Shown: positions 48,301-57,832 of the stretch, one piece after another | Layout of the letters: every line of letters begins with the position of its first letter | How positions within the stretch are numbered: position 1 is the stretch's first letter | From: Spirometra erinaceieuropaei | Lineage: Eukaryota > Platyhelminthes > Cestoda > Diphyllobothriidea > Diphyllobothriidae | DNA length: 64,000 nt | Direction of reading: 5' to 3' | Assembly (NCBI GenBank): GCA_902702965.1 | Contig: CACRXP010000008.1 | Location: forward strand, 4,591-68,590 | The notes under the pieces: generated by a model | Told to the model about the DNA's origin: nothing | Database searches by the model: none | What the model saw: the letters and a program-made list of their open reading frames with translations, nothing else | Program-made: the position numbers and the translations under genes

Positions 48301-49450
48301 TCTCTCGAAGTGAGTCTACACGAAGGGTGTCTATCGTCGCAGACATTTGGCATCCTGTCGGTGTGCTTCTAGTTTTCCATCGAATCGGGTCCTAATTAGG
48401 AAGCAGTGCGATTTTGGGTGTTAGTGGTATAAACACTTCATTGTCCTGGCTTCATTTCCGCTTTAGAGTGGGGTGGTCAAAGATTGTTCGGACGAGCCTC
48501 CTTACCATCATGGTTGGCACATGCCTGAGAGAGGAATGAACTGCTGGAACCGCGTAGGGGTCTTTGCGCTCACTATTGGGTTGGAATTAATCCATAGGAC
48601 TCATCTTCCTCATATTTCACTTTTCCTATACGTGATGTACCGTGATGTCCGATTAGAACTGTCTCCGCACAAGAAACACTTCGGCAATAGAGCTAGCCTC
48701 ATAGTTGGTGAATTATCGGCTTTGATATGGTCAAAATTGTCGCCTTTTGTGTTAAAACTGAAAGACCCACCGGGTGAAATTGTAGTCTAAGTAAGTATCT
48801 AACAGGTTGGACGACTCAAGCAGTTGTTTTGTAATAAAAATTTCAGGTGCAGAGCCGGGATATTTTAGCATCGCGCATGGCCCTAGATCTCGTGGTAGTT
48901 AAATTGGATCCCCTTTCTGTTATAATCAACAGCAGAAATCCAAACGTAGAATGGGCCTGAGGGGTCGGTGTTGGGTCGATTTGTGTGACATGGCTGCTGG
49001 TTAAGGGTTGTTATGATCAGTGGTAACGGAGGCATCCACGCCATCTTGGCGGGTCGCTAAGATGGGTGTTTGTATCAAAAGATAACTTAATGAATAACAA
49101 ACCCACTAAAGACCAAAAACAAGAGGATATTTTGAATTTTAATCTGCAAGCCACCTTCTACGACGAATGATCCAGAAGTCACGCTTGCCGAGCTGATGAA
49201 TGAGTTTTACGGGAAGAATGGATGAAGCTATGCAACGTACCAAGGTTTTCTTAGGACGGTTAATCTATGGATGCGACGCAGACTGCCAATAGAATGACTC
49301 TTAGACGCTGATCGCGCACACGCATAGAGGGTATGCGAAATGAAAGTAAAATCTTTAGTAGGTACACGGAAATCGGCCAAAATATTTATGGCCTCGTTTG
49401 CTTCGTTTTGGAGGTCTCGATGAGAATCTGACCCCAGATGGCATCTTTAG
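48301..49450. other. Unassigned spacer
   Basis: No recognised feature. A 105-codon frame at 48473-48790 (+) has no identifiable motif. Confidence 0.35.
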
Positions 49451-49849
49451 CATCTGGCCTATCTCATTAAACGTTAACTGAAAATGTAAAAATATGTCTT
49501 CGATTAGGAAAAATTACGTAGTTGGGGTTGCAATAACGAGTGTCGTATTTTGCTACCAGATGCGTACGTAAAATAATGCTTTTGTGTATTTTCTTTAGGG
49601 AATATTTGTCTTTTTGGAGACATAGAAAACAATGAAAAATTCACACTACATAATAATTCTTTACCGAGTGTGGTTTTTACCGGCTGTCGGAAAGAAGCGC
49701 TTTCAAAATTCACATCCTGGCGTGACTGGAATATCTCCAAATTATACTGCATGGAAATTGATTTCAGAATTTCCCCCAAGTGATCCTATCTAATCGAAAA
49801 CAAGTTTCCAATTTTTGGCCAATATCTCACGAAATTGGTCGTGATCTGT
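49451..49849. mobile_element. Internally deleted foldback element of the copy-b subfamily
   Basis: The left terminus (catctggcctatctcattaa) and right terminus (tctcacgaaattggtcgtga, followed by tctgta) are inverted and match the ends of copy b. Only about 400 bp remain between them. Confidence 0.6.
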
Positions 49850-50280
49850 ATAATTCTGCAAGCAGAAATAGAATGCTATAAAAATGATAAAATTCATCTA
49901 TTGCAGCATTATCAACCATCGACAGCATCTTAGAGGCGACGGCCGACGAAGCCGCTTTTACAATCACTTTTTAGCCACTTGGAGAAGGCCTTTGTATCAT
50001 CAATCTATGAAACCACTTAATAATCACGTACACAGATTCTCATTCCTTTTTTAGAATTTTTTGGAATCACTTTTCACTTTTCGCTAGTACAGACTGTCTA
50101 AACCACACTCTAAGCTCTTTTGCGGTGAGTTCCGTCTTTCGAGGTAACATTCCATTATAGATACCTTTTGCTTATATGGCACAGGCTTGTGAATCCTTGC
50201 TGGTTTTGTAAAGGCGGACTCGAAGTTGTCTAATCAAGGCAATCGGGACCAACAACACCTGTTCACAATGTGGCCAGGTG

Positions 50281-50702
50281 TAAAAGGTCAGCTCACCAGG
50301 GCAGGTTTACGGAAATGCTGCCGTTTCGGAGAGCATGGTTGGCTCAAAAAGCGTAAAATGTACTGGATTGAGCAGAAATTTGAAGTGACATACCGTGCTG
50401 GTCGGAATCGTGTTGATCGATTTTTCCTATTTTTCGCTGCCTCGGCCTTTCGGGGGGTGTTTGGCGGTTTGGTGGTTCATTCACCTCACCCCGACGAGGA
50501 AGTGCTGACTCACAAGGCACGCAGCCCACCAAACTCCCGAGAGAAGAGAAAATTAGATCTGCATGAGGCCGACCAACACGGCACGCCACTTCAAATATCC
50601 GCTCAATTAAGTGCATTTTACGCTTTGACGTCTGCGAGGCGTCGAAGCCCCCCCCCAACGTCAGCATTCCAATAAACCTTTTCCGGTTAGCCCATCTTTT
50701 TT
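50281..50702. repeat. Palindromic repeat, about 420 bp
   Basis: The two halves are inverted copies: gctcacc...caggtttacggaaatgctg on the left mirrors cagcattccaataaacctt...ggttagc on the right, and aaagcgtaaaatgtactgga mirrors 50595-50626. Both strands therefore carry similar frames (WIEQKFEV.Y.AGR and LIERIFEVACRVGR), an effect of symmetry. A distant relative of one arm is at 40455-40570. No target duplication was identified. Confidence 0.7.
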
Positions 50703-50896
50703 CTCAAATCATCATCCCGGCTCTGTCAAAATTGCTCATATGATCGGCTCGTTGTTGAGACGCTGATCGTCCACGAATCGTTTACACCCTTATTGCTGTT
50801 GCATGGACTGCCCAAGTATGGTATAAAACTAACATGAACTTCGTATGTGCTCTGCCGAAAAAAGCATATGGACAGCGGTTTTGCATTAGTAATGTT
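50703..50896. other. Unassigned short spacer
   Basis: No recognised feature. Confidence 0.3.
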
Positions 50897-51491
50897 GTTT
50901 GATTCGGGCCTCGAGCTAAGATCTCTTAGGTAGTTACACAGCGATGGGGAAGTAAAAATCAGACGGGATGTGTTGTAAGTGCTGCAGCGACTGGACGGAC
51001 AATTTCTGTTTTTCGCAACCGTCTTCTAGTCCTAGTTTCGCGCACCTGCATGCAAATCCAATTATATGCAACAAAAAATAAAGGTCGGCCAATGAATTGA
51101 GGTTGTTTGCTGAAAAGGCAATTTATCTGTTTATTGCGTCCAATGCCTAAACAAGGGTGGTCTTTCCTTTGAGATTCCGGACCAAAGATTCTTCGTCGAA
51201 CTGCTAGCGACGTACACATTTCCGCCTTACTAATCTTCCAGAACTAGTATTTATACTGACCTTTGTCTGGTTCATCATAATAGACCTTCTTCGAGGCGCG
51301 ACATGTGGAAGCTTACATAATAAGATTAATGTTTCCTCGAAATCTTTTGGGCAACCGTAGAGTGAAGGATCCCACTTAAATGTCGATGGACTGTAGACCG
51401 TATCGTATCGAAATCTTGCTATGTGCGACATGTGAGCTGTTGACTTCATGGTTGCCACTCCTTGTTTCCACTGCGGTTCTCCCATGGCCAC
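50897..51491 (-). CDS. Unrecognised ORF pair in the left arm of an inverted duplication
   Basis: Two minus-strand frames. The first, 51491-51204, begins MGEPQWKQGVATMKSTAHMS and passes KWDPSLYGCPKDFEETLILL and PHVAPRRRSIMMNQTK. The second is open to a stop at about 50959 and reads SLAVRRRIFGPESQ..., LFFVAYNWICMQVRETRTRR and ends VAAALTTHPV. They would join in frame if 26 bases (gtcagtataa...ctggaag, about 51247-51272) were removed. That is unusually short for an intron, so a frameshift is an equal explanation. The second frame is also open over 86 codons in the diverged right arm (53741-54360), which suggests it once coded. I cannot name the protein: it is basic, with no signal peptide or known motif seen. 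Confidence 0.35.
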
Positions 51492-51889
51492 CTGCCTTTT
51501 GTGAGGGCTTCTCGGCCTGATTGGCTGATTTCAGGAAGCTTGATCAAGGCTTTCAGAGTGTCATCGTGAGGCTGCGCCTATCCACCGTCATCATACGTAA
51601 ACCTCCGCAGGAGCTGGGCCCCGACAGAGAAGTTAGATTGTTTCTGTGCCACACGCCAATCAATTTAAGAAGTTATGCGGTGGAAACCTGTTCCTGCTGT
51701 CTTGCTTCCAACAGTATTTCAGTGAACGAACTTTTTTCGGTTCGGTTTGCGGACACTCCTGACTTCAACACCACTGAGAAACGCGATCAGCAGGACGATT
51801 TCAGTCAAGTTCTGGGGAGGACATTGCGGCTGCTCTGCATAAAAATACCCAGCCTACTAAACCCGATAATTTGTCTGGTGATTCCAGAG

Positions 51890-52345
51890 TGGGAGGGCAG
51901 GTTAACAGGGGTCGTACGTTGGTAGTTGGTCGTAACCATTGCCCGTCAAACGAACCACGCCGTAGGTGCGCTGGGTCAACATAAAAACATTCGGGATGCG
52001 CTGGCAGGCTTAGTTGCCTGCCCACGTCGCGCCAGCTGGGGTCTCTGGCGCCTCCCTCATTGATGTTATTGACTAAAATTTGGGTCAAATGTTCGTTGTC
52101 GACAACGGCATGTGATAGTATGTCTAGTTGCGGCTCCGGCCGATCCCGCCTCCGATCTTCATGACTATTTCTTGACATCGGACTCAGGTGGGAAGGAGAG
52201 AGTGCGGTAGATGCATAACAAGCGCACTCCCATTGCAAACTATTTCACGCACAAATCACCGTGTCTGCACCAACTTGCCGTGGAGCACACTGTGGGCTTC
52301 ATCGGGCGCGAGGTTCAAAGTGTCCTAATCGTAACCGTGAGTCAA
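51890..52345 (-). repeat. Family B repeat, copy 5, inside the inverted duplication's spacer
   Basis: Reverse-complement landmarks: ggagagagtgcggtagatgc (52195-52214), ctgactaaaatttgggtcaa region, and ctcgcgcccgatgaagcc (about 52298). No ORF. Confidence 0.6.
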
Positions 52346-53740
52346 ATGATCTGGGCACAGTTAGCACCAGTCTTTTTTGAACCGGTGACTAGTCTATATT
52401 GGAAGCATCCAGATTAGACGATGTTGTGTTTTTAACCACCACCATGCGACTCCTTCCGCTAAGCGTCCACCAACATGGAATGTAACCCAAGTTGTGCACA
52501 CGGAACTAGACCGCAACTCTGCTGCTACCGAGATCATGGGCGGAGATGACGACTACCACAAAGAATTTCCACGGACTTCTTGATCATCCGCCTCACAAAT
52601 AGGATCGCGCTCACTTGGCAGGGCGAAATTACCTCACAGGGCGTAGTGAGGGCGTGCGACAACTGGGGACGACAATTGCCACCATGAAGGTGTGACGCAG
52701 TTTACTGGCCACCTAGGCGGGCCTCGCGCCAATTGTCGGCATTGGCTACCTCCGTGGCGGACACAGTTTAAATGCAATCCAGTTGCTGCATAACAAGAGG
52801 TCTGCAGGGGATTTTCCAGTCTCGGAAGATGGAATAGTCAAAATATCGGCTTGAAAGGTTAGAATACCAATGCACACCTCCTCAATGAACTTCCCTCGTT
52901 TTCCAAATATACTTTTGCCCTGCCGAGACTACTTACGGGCTGAGAGGCAAGCTAGGCCAGGCGGCCAATTTTGAAGTCCTAGTTTATGAGCGCAGACTCT
53001 ATCAGGCTACATGCTAATCCTCCTCCGGCTCTTCGCATTGCCTGATTGAAATTTCTCGAATTTACCAAAATATTACTCCATAGTCACCTCGCCAGACTTA
53101 AAGGGGGGATAATCCACAGAGTGCGTACCAAGGGCGCAGGATAATGCACAATTATCGACATACCCGCGCACAACCGACGATCGACGTCGGGGGGCCGCTG
53201 CTTTCACAATGTGTTTTCTCAAGTTGGAAGTGACTGGCGGTCATAACGATCGAAAAGTTGGCACTTGCTCGTGACCACCAATTGCCGACTGTTGGAGCAA
53301 ACTCCTTAAGAACTCGCATGAAGAGTATGAAGACGAGCCCCGAAAGTCAAAATACTGTCTGTGGTCCTAGTCTCCGAATAAGCACAATATCCGGAGACAT
53401 CTGGGGCTGAGAGTTTGTTTCTAATGAGCCATTTTGAATGTTTGAATTAACTATTATCCGAAAATTCTGACATTTCCCTATGAAAGGGTGAAGAACCCCA
53501 CTCGGCTGTCGGCAGACGGTGCATCGTGCCATATGGGAAGGGTGATAGTGAGGGTTTTGCTAATGGGGCAGCACTCCAGGCAGTAAGCTTACGGAATGCA
53601 GAAAACACAGAAAATGCTTAAATTTCTGGCCACTTTTATCGCACGTCCTAGTATGACAACGAAAATGAGCGTGTGGATTAAAAACACAGAAAAAAACAAA
53701 TTTTCAGGAAACAACGAAGTTTAACTAATAGTTTAAGACC
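52346..53740. other. Unassigned spacer of the inverted duplication
   Basis: No gene recognised in about 1.4 kb. 51492-51889 is likewise blank. Confidence 0.4.
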
Positions 53741-54360
53741 ATGGGAAGTAACAGTTGTCGTCAGTGTAGTCTCTGCAATGGCCTTCAGATAAACGTCAAG
53801 TTCACATTCCATACGATACGGTCCACAGTCCGTCGACATTTAAGTAAGATCCTTCACTCTACGGTTGCCCAAAAGATTTCGAGGAAACGTTTTTCCGTGG
53901 AAAATTTTCGAAAATCATTAATCTTGTTATGTGTGTTTCCACATGTCGCGCCTCGGAGAAAGCCTATTATGATGAACCAGACAAAGGTCAGTATAAATAC
54001 TAGTTCTGGAAGAAATGAGTACTTCGCTAGCAGTTCGACGAAGAATCTATGGTCCGGAATCTCAAAAGAAAGACCACCCTTGGTTAAGCATTAGACGCAG
54101 TAAACTGAGAAATCGCCTTTTCAGCAAACAACCTCAACCCATTGGCCAACATTTATTTTTTGTTGCATATAATTGGATTTGCATGCCGGTGCGCGAAACA
54201 AGGACCAGAAGACGGTTGCGAAAAACAGAAATTGTTCGTAGAGTTGCTGCAGCACTTACAACACATCCCGTCTGATTTTTACTTCCCCGTCGCTGTGTGA
54301 CTACCTAAGAGATCTTAGCTGAAGTTCCGAATCAGAAAAGATATGCTGAATCACAACATC
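53741..54360 (+). pseudogene. Right arm of the inverted duplication: decayed copy of the unrecognised ORF
   Basis: The inverted copy of 50897-51491. An in-frame stop follows HSPSTFK, a 27-bp insertion lies at about 53890-53916, and a 13-nt deletion near 54012 disrupts the first part. The second frame, 54015-54275, is open for 86 codons and closely matches the left arm (SLAVRRRIYGPES, LFFVAYNWICMPVRETRTRR, VAAALTTHPV). Similarity extends past the stop through gctaagatctcttaggtagt to about 54350. Confidence 0.5.
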
Positions 54361-55750
54361 ACCCTGGATCATATACTCGTTACACGATTAGTTTTTAGGC
54401 ACACTTGAAGACATTACTGCTGAAGAATTCGGATTGGTTTTTCGCCAGGCACTATGGGTCTCTTATTTAAAATTTGTATTTCGCTGGAGCCATTCCATTA
54501 TTCGCCGTCCGTAAACATTGCGGAGACTATTCGTCGGATTTCCGGTGTGACCGAGCCAAGGCATCAAGGAGAAATTTGACTCAGTGATGGCCTGTATACC
54601 TTCCATCGGGAAAAAAAGTGAGTGAACTATTCTGCATCTAAATGTCCTTGTTGGTAATAAAACCACTGACCAGCAGAGAACGACGTAGAACAGAAAACCA
54701 ACGAGCGCAACGTTCGTTAGCCGCAAATGCTCGTTGCAACATAAAAGGGCTTCCACACGTAGGCTTCACTAGCTGACGGACACGTCTGCCATATACCATC
54801 TGCAAGAAAGTTCTGTAACGTTTCAGAACTTCCGGATACACGAACACGCACGCTGAGCGGAACTATAATTCAGGAGGCCGTAATGGAGCAGGTCATACGA
54901 CCTACTTTACTGTGAACTATTCCACACGTAACGGATCGCCGGGAGCTGCTGCTAGATCGATATAGGCACCTCGACACGAGATTGTCTTCGTGCTGTGCGC
55001 CCAGAGGATCCAACCATCAAAAGTGAGGAATGTGCCATCTTTCAGATACAATGCAGTTACAGAGACTATGTTTGTTAGGAGGAAGCCGGCCGACCGTTGG
55101 AAGTGCAAGTATCGAAACGTGAACAGAATCCTTCTCCCCGCATGAGGGCTTGCGCTGCTCTGTCTGGTCATAAATAATACTTCTGTGCAGTTGAGACAAT
55201 GAGCAGAGGCGACAATAAATCATCCAGTTAGGTAGAGCATTTCTGGTCGTCATGCCCTCAGTTACCTGAGCGGCATTCTAAACTGCAGGGACCGTGCTAT
55301 GCTCTAGGATATTTTATGTCGGTCGGCCAGACTCACCGATACGGTGCACTTCCTCCCCTCCCCTCGTTTTCTCGGTCGTGAACTTTTGCCACCACGATTG
55401 CCATGGAGGACTCACATGGTGCTCTGGGAAGGAACACGCAGCTGGCTACGACCGTTCAGGCATGACAGAGGTCAGAAACATGTGCAAAACAACGCTGGAG
55501 TATGCGCAGTTTCTGTTCGGAAATTTCCTTAAAATACCCCAACCATCTCGTCTTACTCATCAGTCAGGCCACGCGGGGGGTTTGTGATTCTGACGGCTGC
55601 AGACATCTCACTCATAGTTCAGCCCACTGCTTAAGACAATACGATTGTTCGTCCATACGCGACTGCCAAAAGGTTATGATTTCGGCCTTCATAGTTGGAG
55701 TCTAGGACGTATTGATGTGTCACGAAATGATATATTCAGAATGTCATTAC
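54361..55750. other. Unassigned spacer
   Basis: No recognised gene or repeat. Confidence 0.4.
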
Positions 55751-55754
55751 TAAC

Positions 55755-55978
55755 AAAATCAAGGGAGACTGAGATGGCCATTTCTGACTAGTTGGCCGTC
55801 GTCAGCCAGTCATACCCAATCCCGAAGTGTGGAACACCTGGGGTTTGATCCCGCGATCCTGTGGGTAGTAAAATTCTGCTCATATCATGTGCCGCTTTGC
55901 GATTGCTGGTTGAGCTCGAGAGAAGGCCCGTGAAACACAACGGGACCGGTGAGTTCCGTAAGATCGATAATGGATGCG
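55755..55978 (-). mobile_element. S element with good hammerhead segment, head truncated
   Basis: On the minus strand: hammerhead (55767-55811), CACTTCGGGATTGGG body and B-box GATCAAACCCC (about 55842-55852). The A-box half is replaced by plus-strand tail sequence (gtgccgctttgcgattgctg, gagctcgagagaaggcccgt, about 55890-55975), an inversion like that at 10840. Confidence 0.7.
55767..55811 (-). ncRNA. Hammerhead-like motif of the S family (well preserved)
   Basis: Helix I GACUGG with UCAGUC (five Watson-Crick pairs plus G-U). Core CUGACGA (55799-55805). GAA (55782-55784). Helix III AUGG/CCAU. Position 17 is C, giving an AUC triplet. Helix II GGC(C)-AACU-(A)GUC is weakened, and the 10.1-11.1 position is C/A. 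Confidence 0.6.
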
Positions 55979-56059
55979 ACTACCTCAGGGGATAGGGGGG
56001 ACATAAACGTCCCCTATCCAATAATACAAGCGACCTTGGGATAAACTTGGGGTAAGATA

Positions 56060-56185
56060 CCTATCCCCATTTCCTACTCCTAACAAGAGCCCTAACGATA
56101 AATTTAAGCCTAACGCTAGTCCTAACCCTAATTCAACCTTAGCCCTAAACCTAACCCTAACACTAACCCTAACCCTATTAACAAT
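56060..56185. repeat. Second degenerate interstitial (CCCTAA)n array
   Basis: cctactcctaac, agtcctaaccctaa, cctaaccctaacactaaccc and similar units, C-rich strand on +. Flanked by cccctatcc/ggatagggg palindromes (55991-56018) on the left and by ccccgcgtcctgtaggggacc on the right. A weak inverted match GACTAC...GGGG (55978-55991 against 56249-56264) may be its boundary. Unlike the 39.3-kb array, no clean TIR is visible. Confidence 0.85.
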
Positions 56186-56403
56186 TAAGCCGGAATTGAC
56201 CGCTAACCACCTGTATGACGAGTCGATCCTACCCCGCGTCCTGTAGGGGACCCCATAAGTAGTCCTTTTCTAATAATGAATAAAAGCAGAAAAACTGGCA
56301 TTAAGATGCAGAATGATAGCAAGATCAATAGCATATCTGCTTTTAAGCTGAAATGCACAGATTGCAGTTCCACTAAGAGTTTCCTGAAGTTGAACAGGAC
56401 TAA

Positions 56404-56754
56404 TTGATATGTTGGGTAGGGCCGAAAACAAATATTTTTAAACTGATCTCGGTAGCTCGTGAGAAGGCAGGCGTTGGCGAATTCCCAAAAGGTCTGCTGC
56501 ACATAAAATTCGAGGAAAATGAAGTCTGCGAAATAAACGGTGGCGATGCCGACAAAATTATACTTTTATATACAAATAGCGTTAATTTCCATAACTTTAC
56601 TTCCTTCTGGGCCGACTTTAGTAATTTAGCGGTTAACTTTGCGGAAAAACCTTCAAGACTGGGTGAATCCTTTAAAGATGTTTTCAGGAATGAGAGGTGT
56701 ATTAGCGTAGAAGGATTGTTCACCTTGAAAATCAGGCAGTTGCAAAACGATTAG
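56404..56754 (+). CDS. Unrecognised ORF of 117 codons, possible exon or gene fragment
   Basis: Open from a stop at 56401-56403 to TAG at 56752-56754. The translation (GLLHIKFEENEVCEINGGDA, SFWADFSNLAVNF, ESFKDVFRNERCISVEGLF) has a composition typical of a globular protein and is not part of any repeat seen here. The first in-frame codon is TTG and there is no clear ATG, so it would have to be an exon or a remnant. An antisense frame overlaps it (56400-56723). No family recognised. Confidence 0.25.
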   Translation: MICWVGPKTNIFKLISVAREKAGVGEFPKGLLHIKFEENEVCEINGGDADKIILLYTNSVNFHNFTSFWADFSNLAVNFAEKPSRLGESFKDVFRNERCISVEGLFTLKIRQLQND

Positions 56755-57284
56755 TGACAATGCACAGTACATTTCAAAAATGGCACTGAAGATTAGAGAG
56801 CGTCATTTCTGACTCAAATAGAGTAATAATGACTGATTTTGGAAGGCAATTTTAAGTTGCTTAGGGGACTCTAGCATGTGGAAATTTGTTTAATAATTTC
56901 TGAAATAAATATTTTATTAAAACTGTAAATACACTGCTTATTGATGATGTCAAAATCAGTCGAATTAATTATATTTCTTTAGAAGACTGGCTGGTGTTTA
57001 AACTCCCTTTAGTTGTTTTTTCCCTTACACCCTCGAAAACGTTGAAAGTCAGTGCAGAGTTGAGTTCGCAGGAACTTCAAGAATTGTTGCAAGGTTTGTA
57101 ACGAAGACAGTGTGTATACAGATATATCAGTTCCTAGCTTGCGTTTTCTGCTTTTTTTCAGAGACAAAACTTGCACTTTTATCTTATGGATCAGAAGCTA
57201 GAAAAGGAGATGTACCTTACACTGCATACACTAAAAGTATGATCGACAACACATCGGTTATTAAATTGCACCGGTAAAAATGAC
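56755..57284. other. Unassigned AT-rich spacer
   Basis: No recognised feature. Confidence 0.4.
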
Positions 57285-57348
57285 AGTAAGCAAAGTACTT
57301 TATGGCACACGTATTACACCATACTCCCGATATAGGCGCTAACTAAAA

Positions 57349-57416
57349 GTCCAGACACGTGCTTCGTCGATATTTTGTCGTTGCATGAAACAGTTGCGAG
57401 GGAGTCGGCTCCTCAA
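57349..57416 (-). ncRNA. H-family hammerhead motif, distal copy (decayed core)
   Basis: Core UUGAGGA (57410-57416; C3 changed to U), helix II GCCGA/UCGAC, GAA (57363-57365), helix III GCACGUGU, GUC triplet (position 17 at 57354), helix I 3' strand UGGAC. The helix I 5' strand (ACCUA) pairs only partly. Likely inactive. Confidence 0.5.
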
Positions 57417-57698
57417 TAGGTCTTTTAGCATCTCCTATGCGGTTTCTGGTATAGGAATCCCAGAGAATAATCAAGCGAAAAACTTCAGAAATTATTTAAT
57501 GCAGTACATGGATTTAAGTCCTCAAAACATGATTCTTAAGGGTCAAACACAAAATATCAACGAATATGGTCGAAGGCAATCAATCGCTGTAGAATAAGCA
57601 CGTAATGTCCATTCTACAATCAAGTAGTACCCCAAGTAGTATGAAATGTTTGCGACAAAAGTGTTATATCGTATTCGCGAGATAGGTATTAACTAAAA

Positions 57699-57766
57699 GC
57701 CCAGACACGTGTTTCGCCGATATTCTGCCACTGCCTGACAAAGCTGCGGGGGGTGCGTCTCCTCAG
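57699..57766 (-). ncRNA. H-family hammerhead motif, proximal copy
   Basis: Core CUGAGGA (57760-57766, allowed by CUGANGA), GAA (57713-57715), perfect palindromic helix III ACACGUGU (57705-57712), GUC triplet with position 17 at 57704, helix I 3' strand UGGGC (57699-57703). The helix I 5' strand ACCAA mismatches at two of five positions and helix II GACGC/UCGGC at two of five. The catalytic bases are intact but the helices have eroded. Confidence 0.6.
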
Positions 57767-57785
57767 TTGGTCCCCAGCGTTCCGT

Positions 57786-57832
57786 AACACGGTCGGTGAG
57801 CGCCCCTTCTGCCAAAATTTTCCTAGTCAGTT
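57786..57832 (+). repeat. S-family tail fragment abutting the H repeat
   Basis: acacggtcggtgagcgcccc and ttctgcc match the S tail (gatcggtgagcgcccctctgcc). Possibly a joined insertion. Confidence 0.55.

Larger units (their letters stand above)
57285..57785 (-). repeat. H-family direct repeat (retrozyme-like dimer, period 350 nt)
   Basis: Two directly repeated hammerhead regions on the minus strand (57349-57416 and 57699-57766) with similar sequence on their downstream side (taactaaaag, atatagg/agatagg). Equivalent predicted cleavage points are 57353/57354 and 57703/57704, exactly 350 nt apart. A further unit-like segment with the motif is at 16630-17252. A small plus-strand frame between the motifs (57385-57597) is probably incidental. 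Confidence 0.75.
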
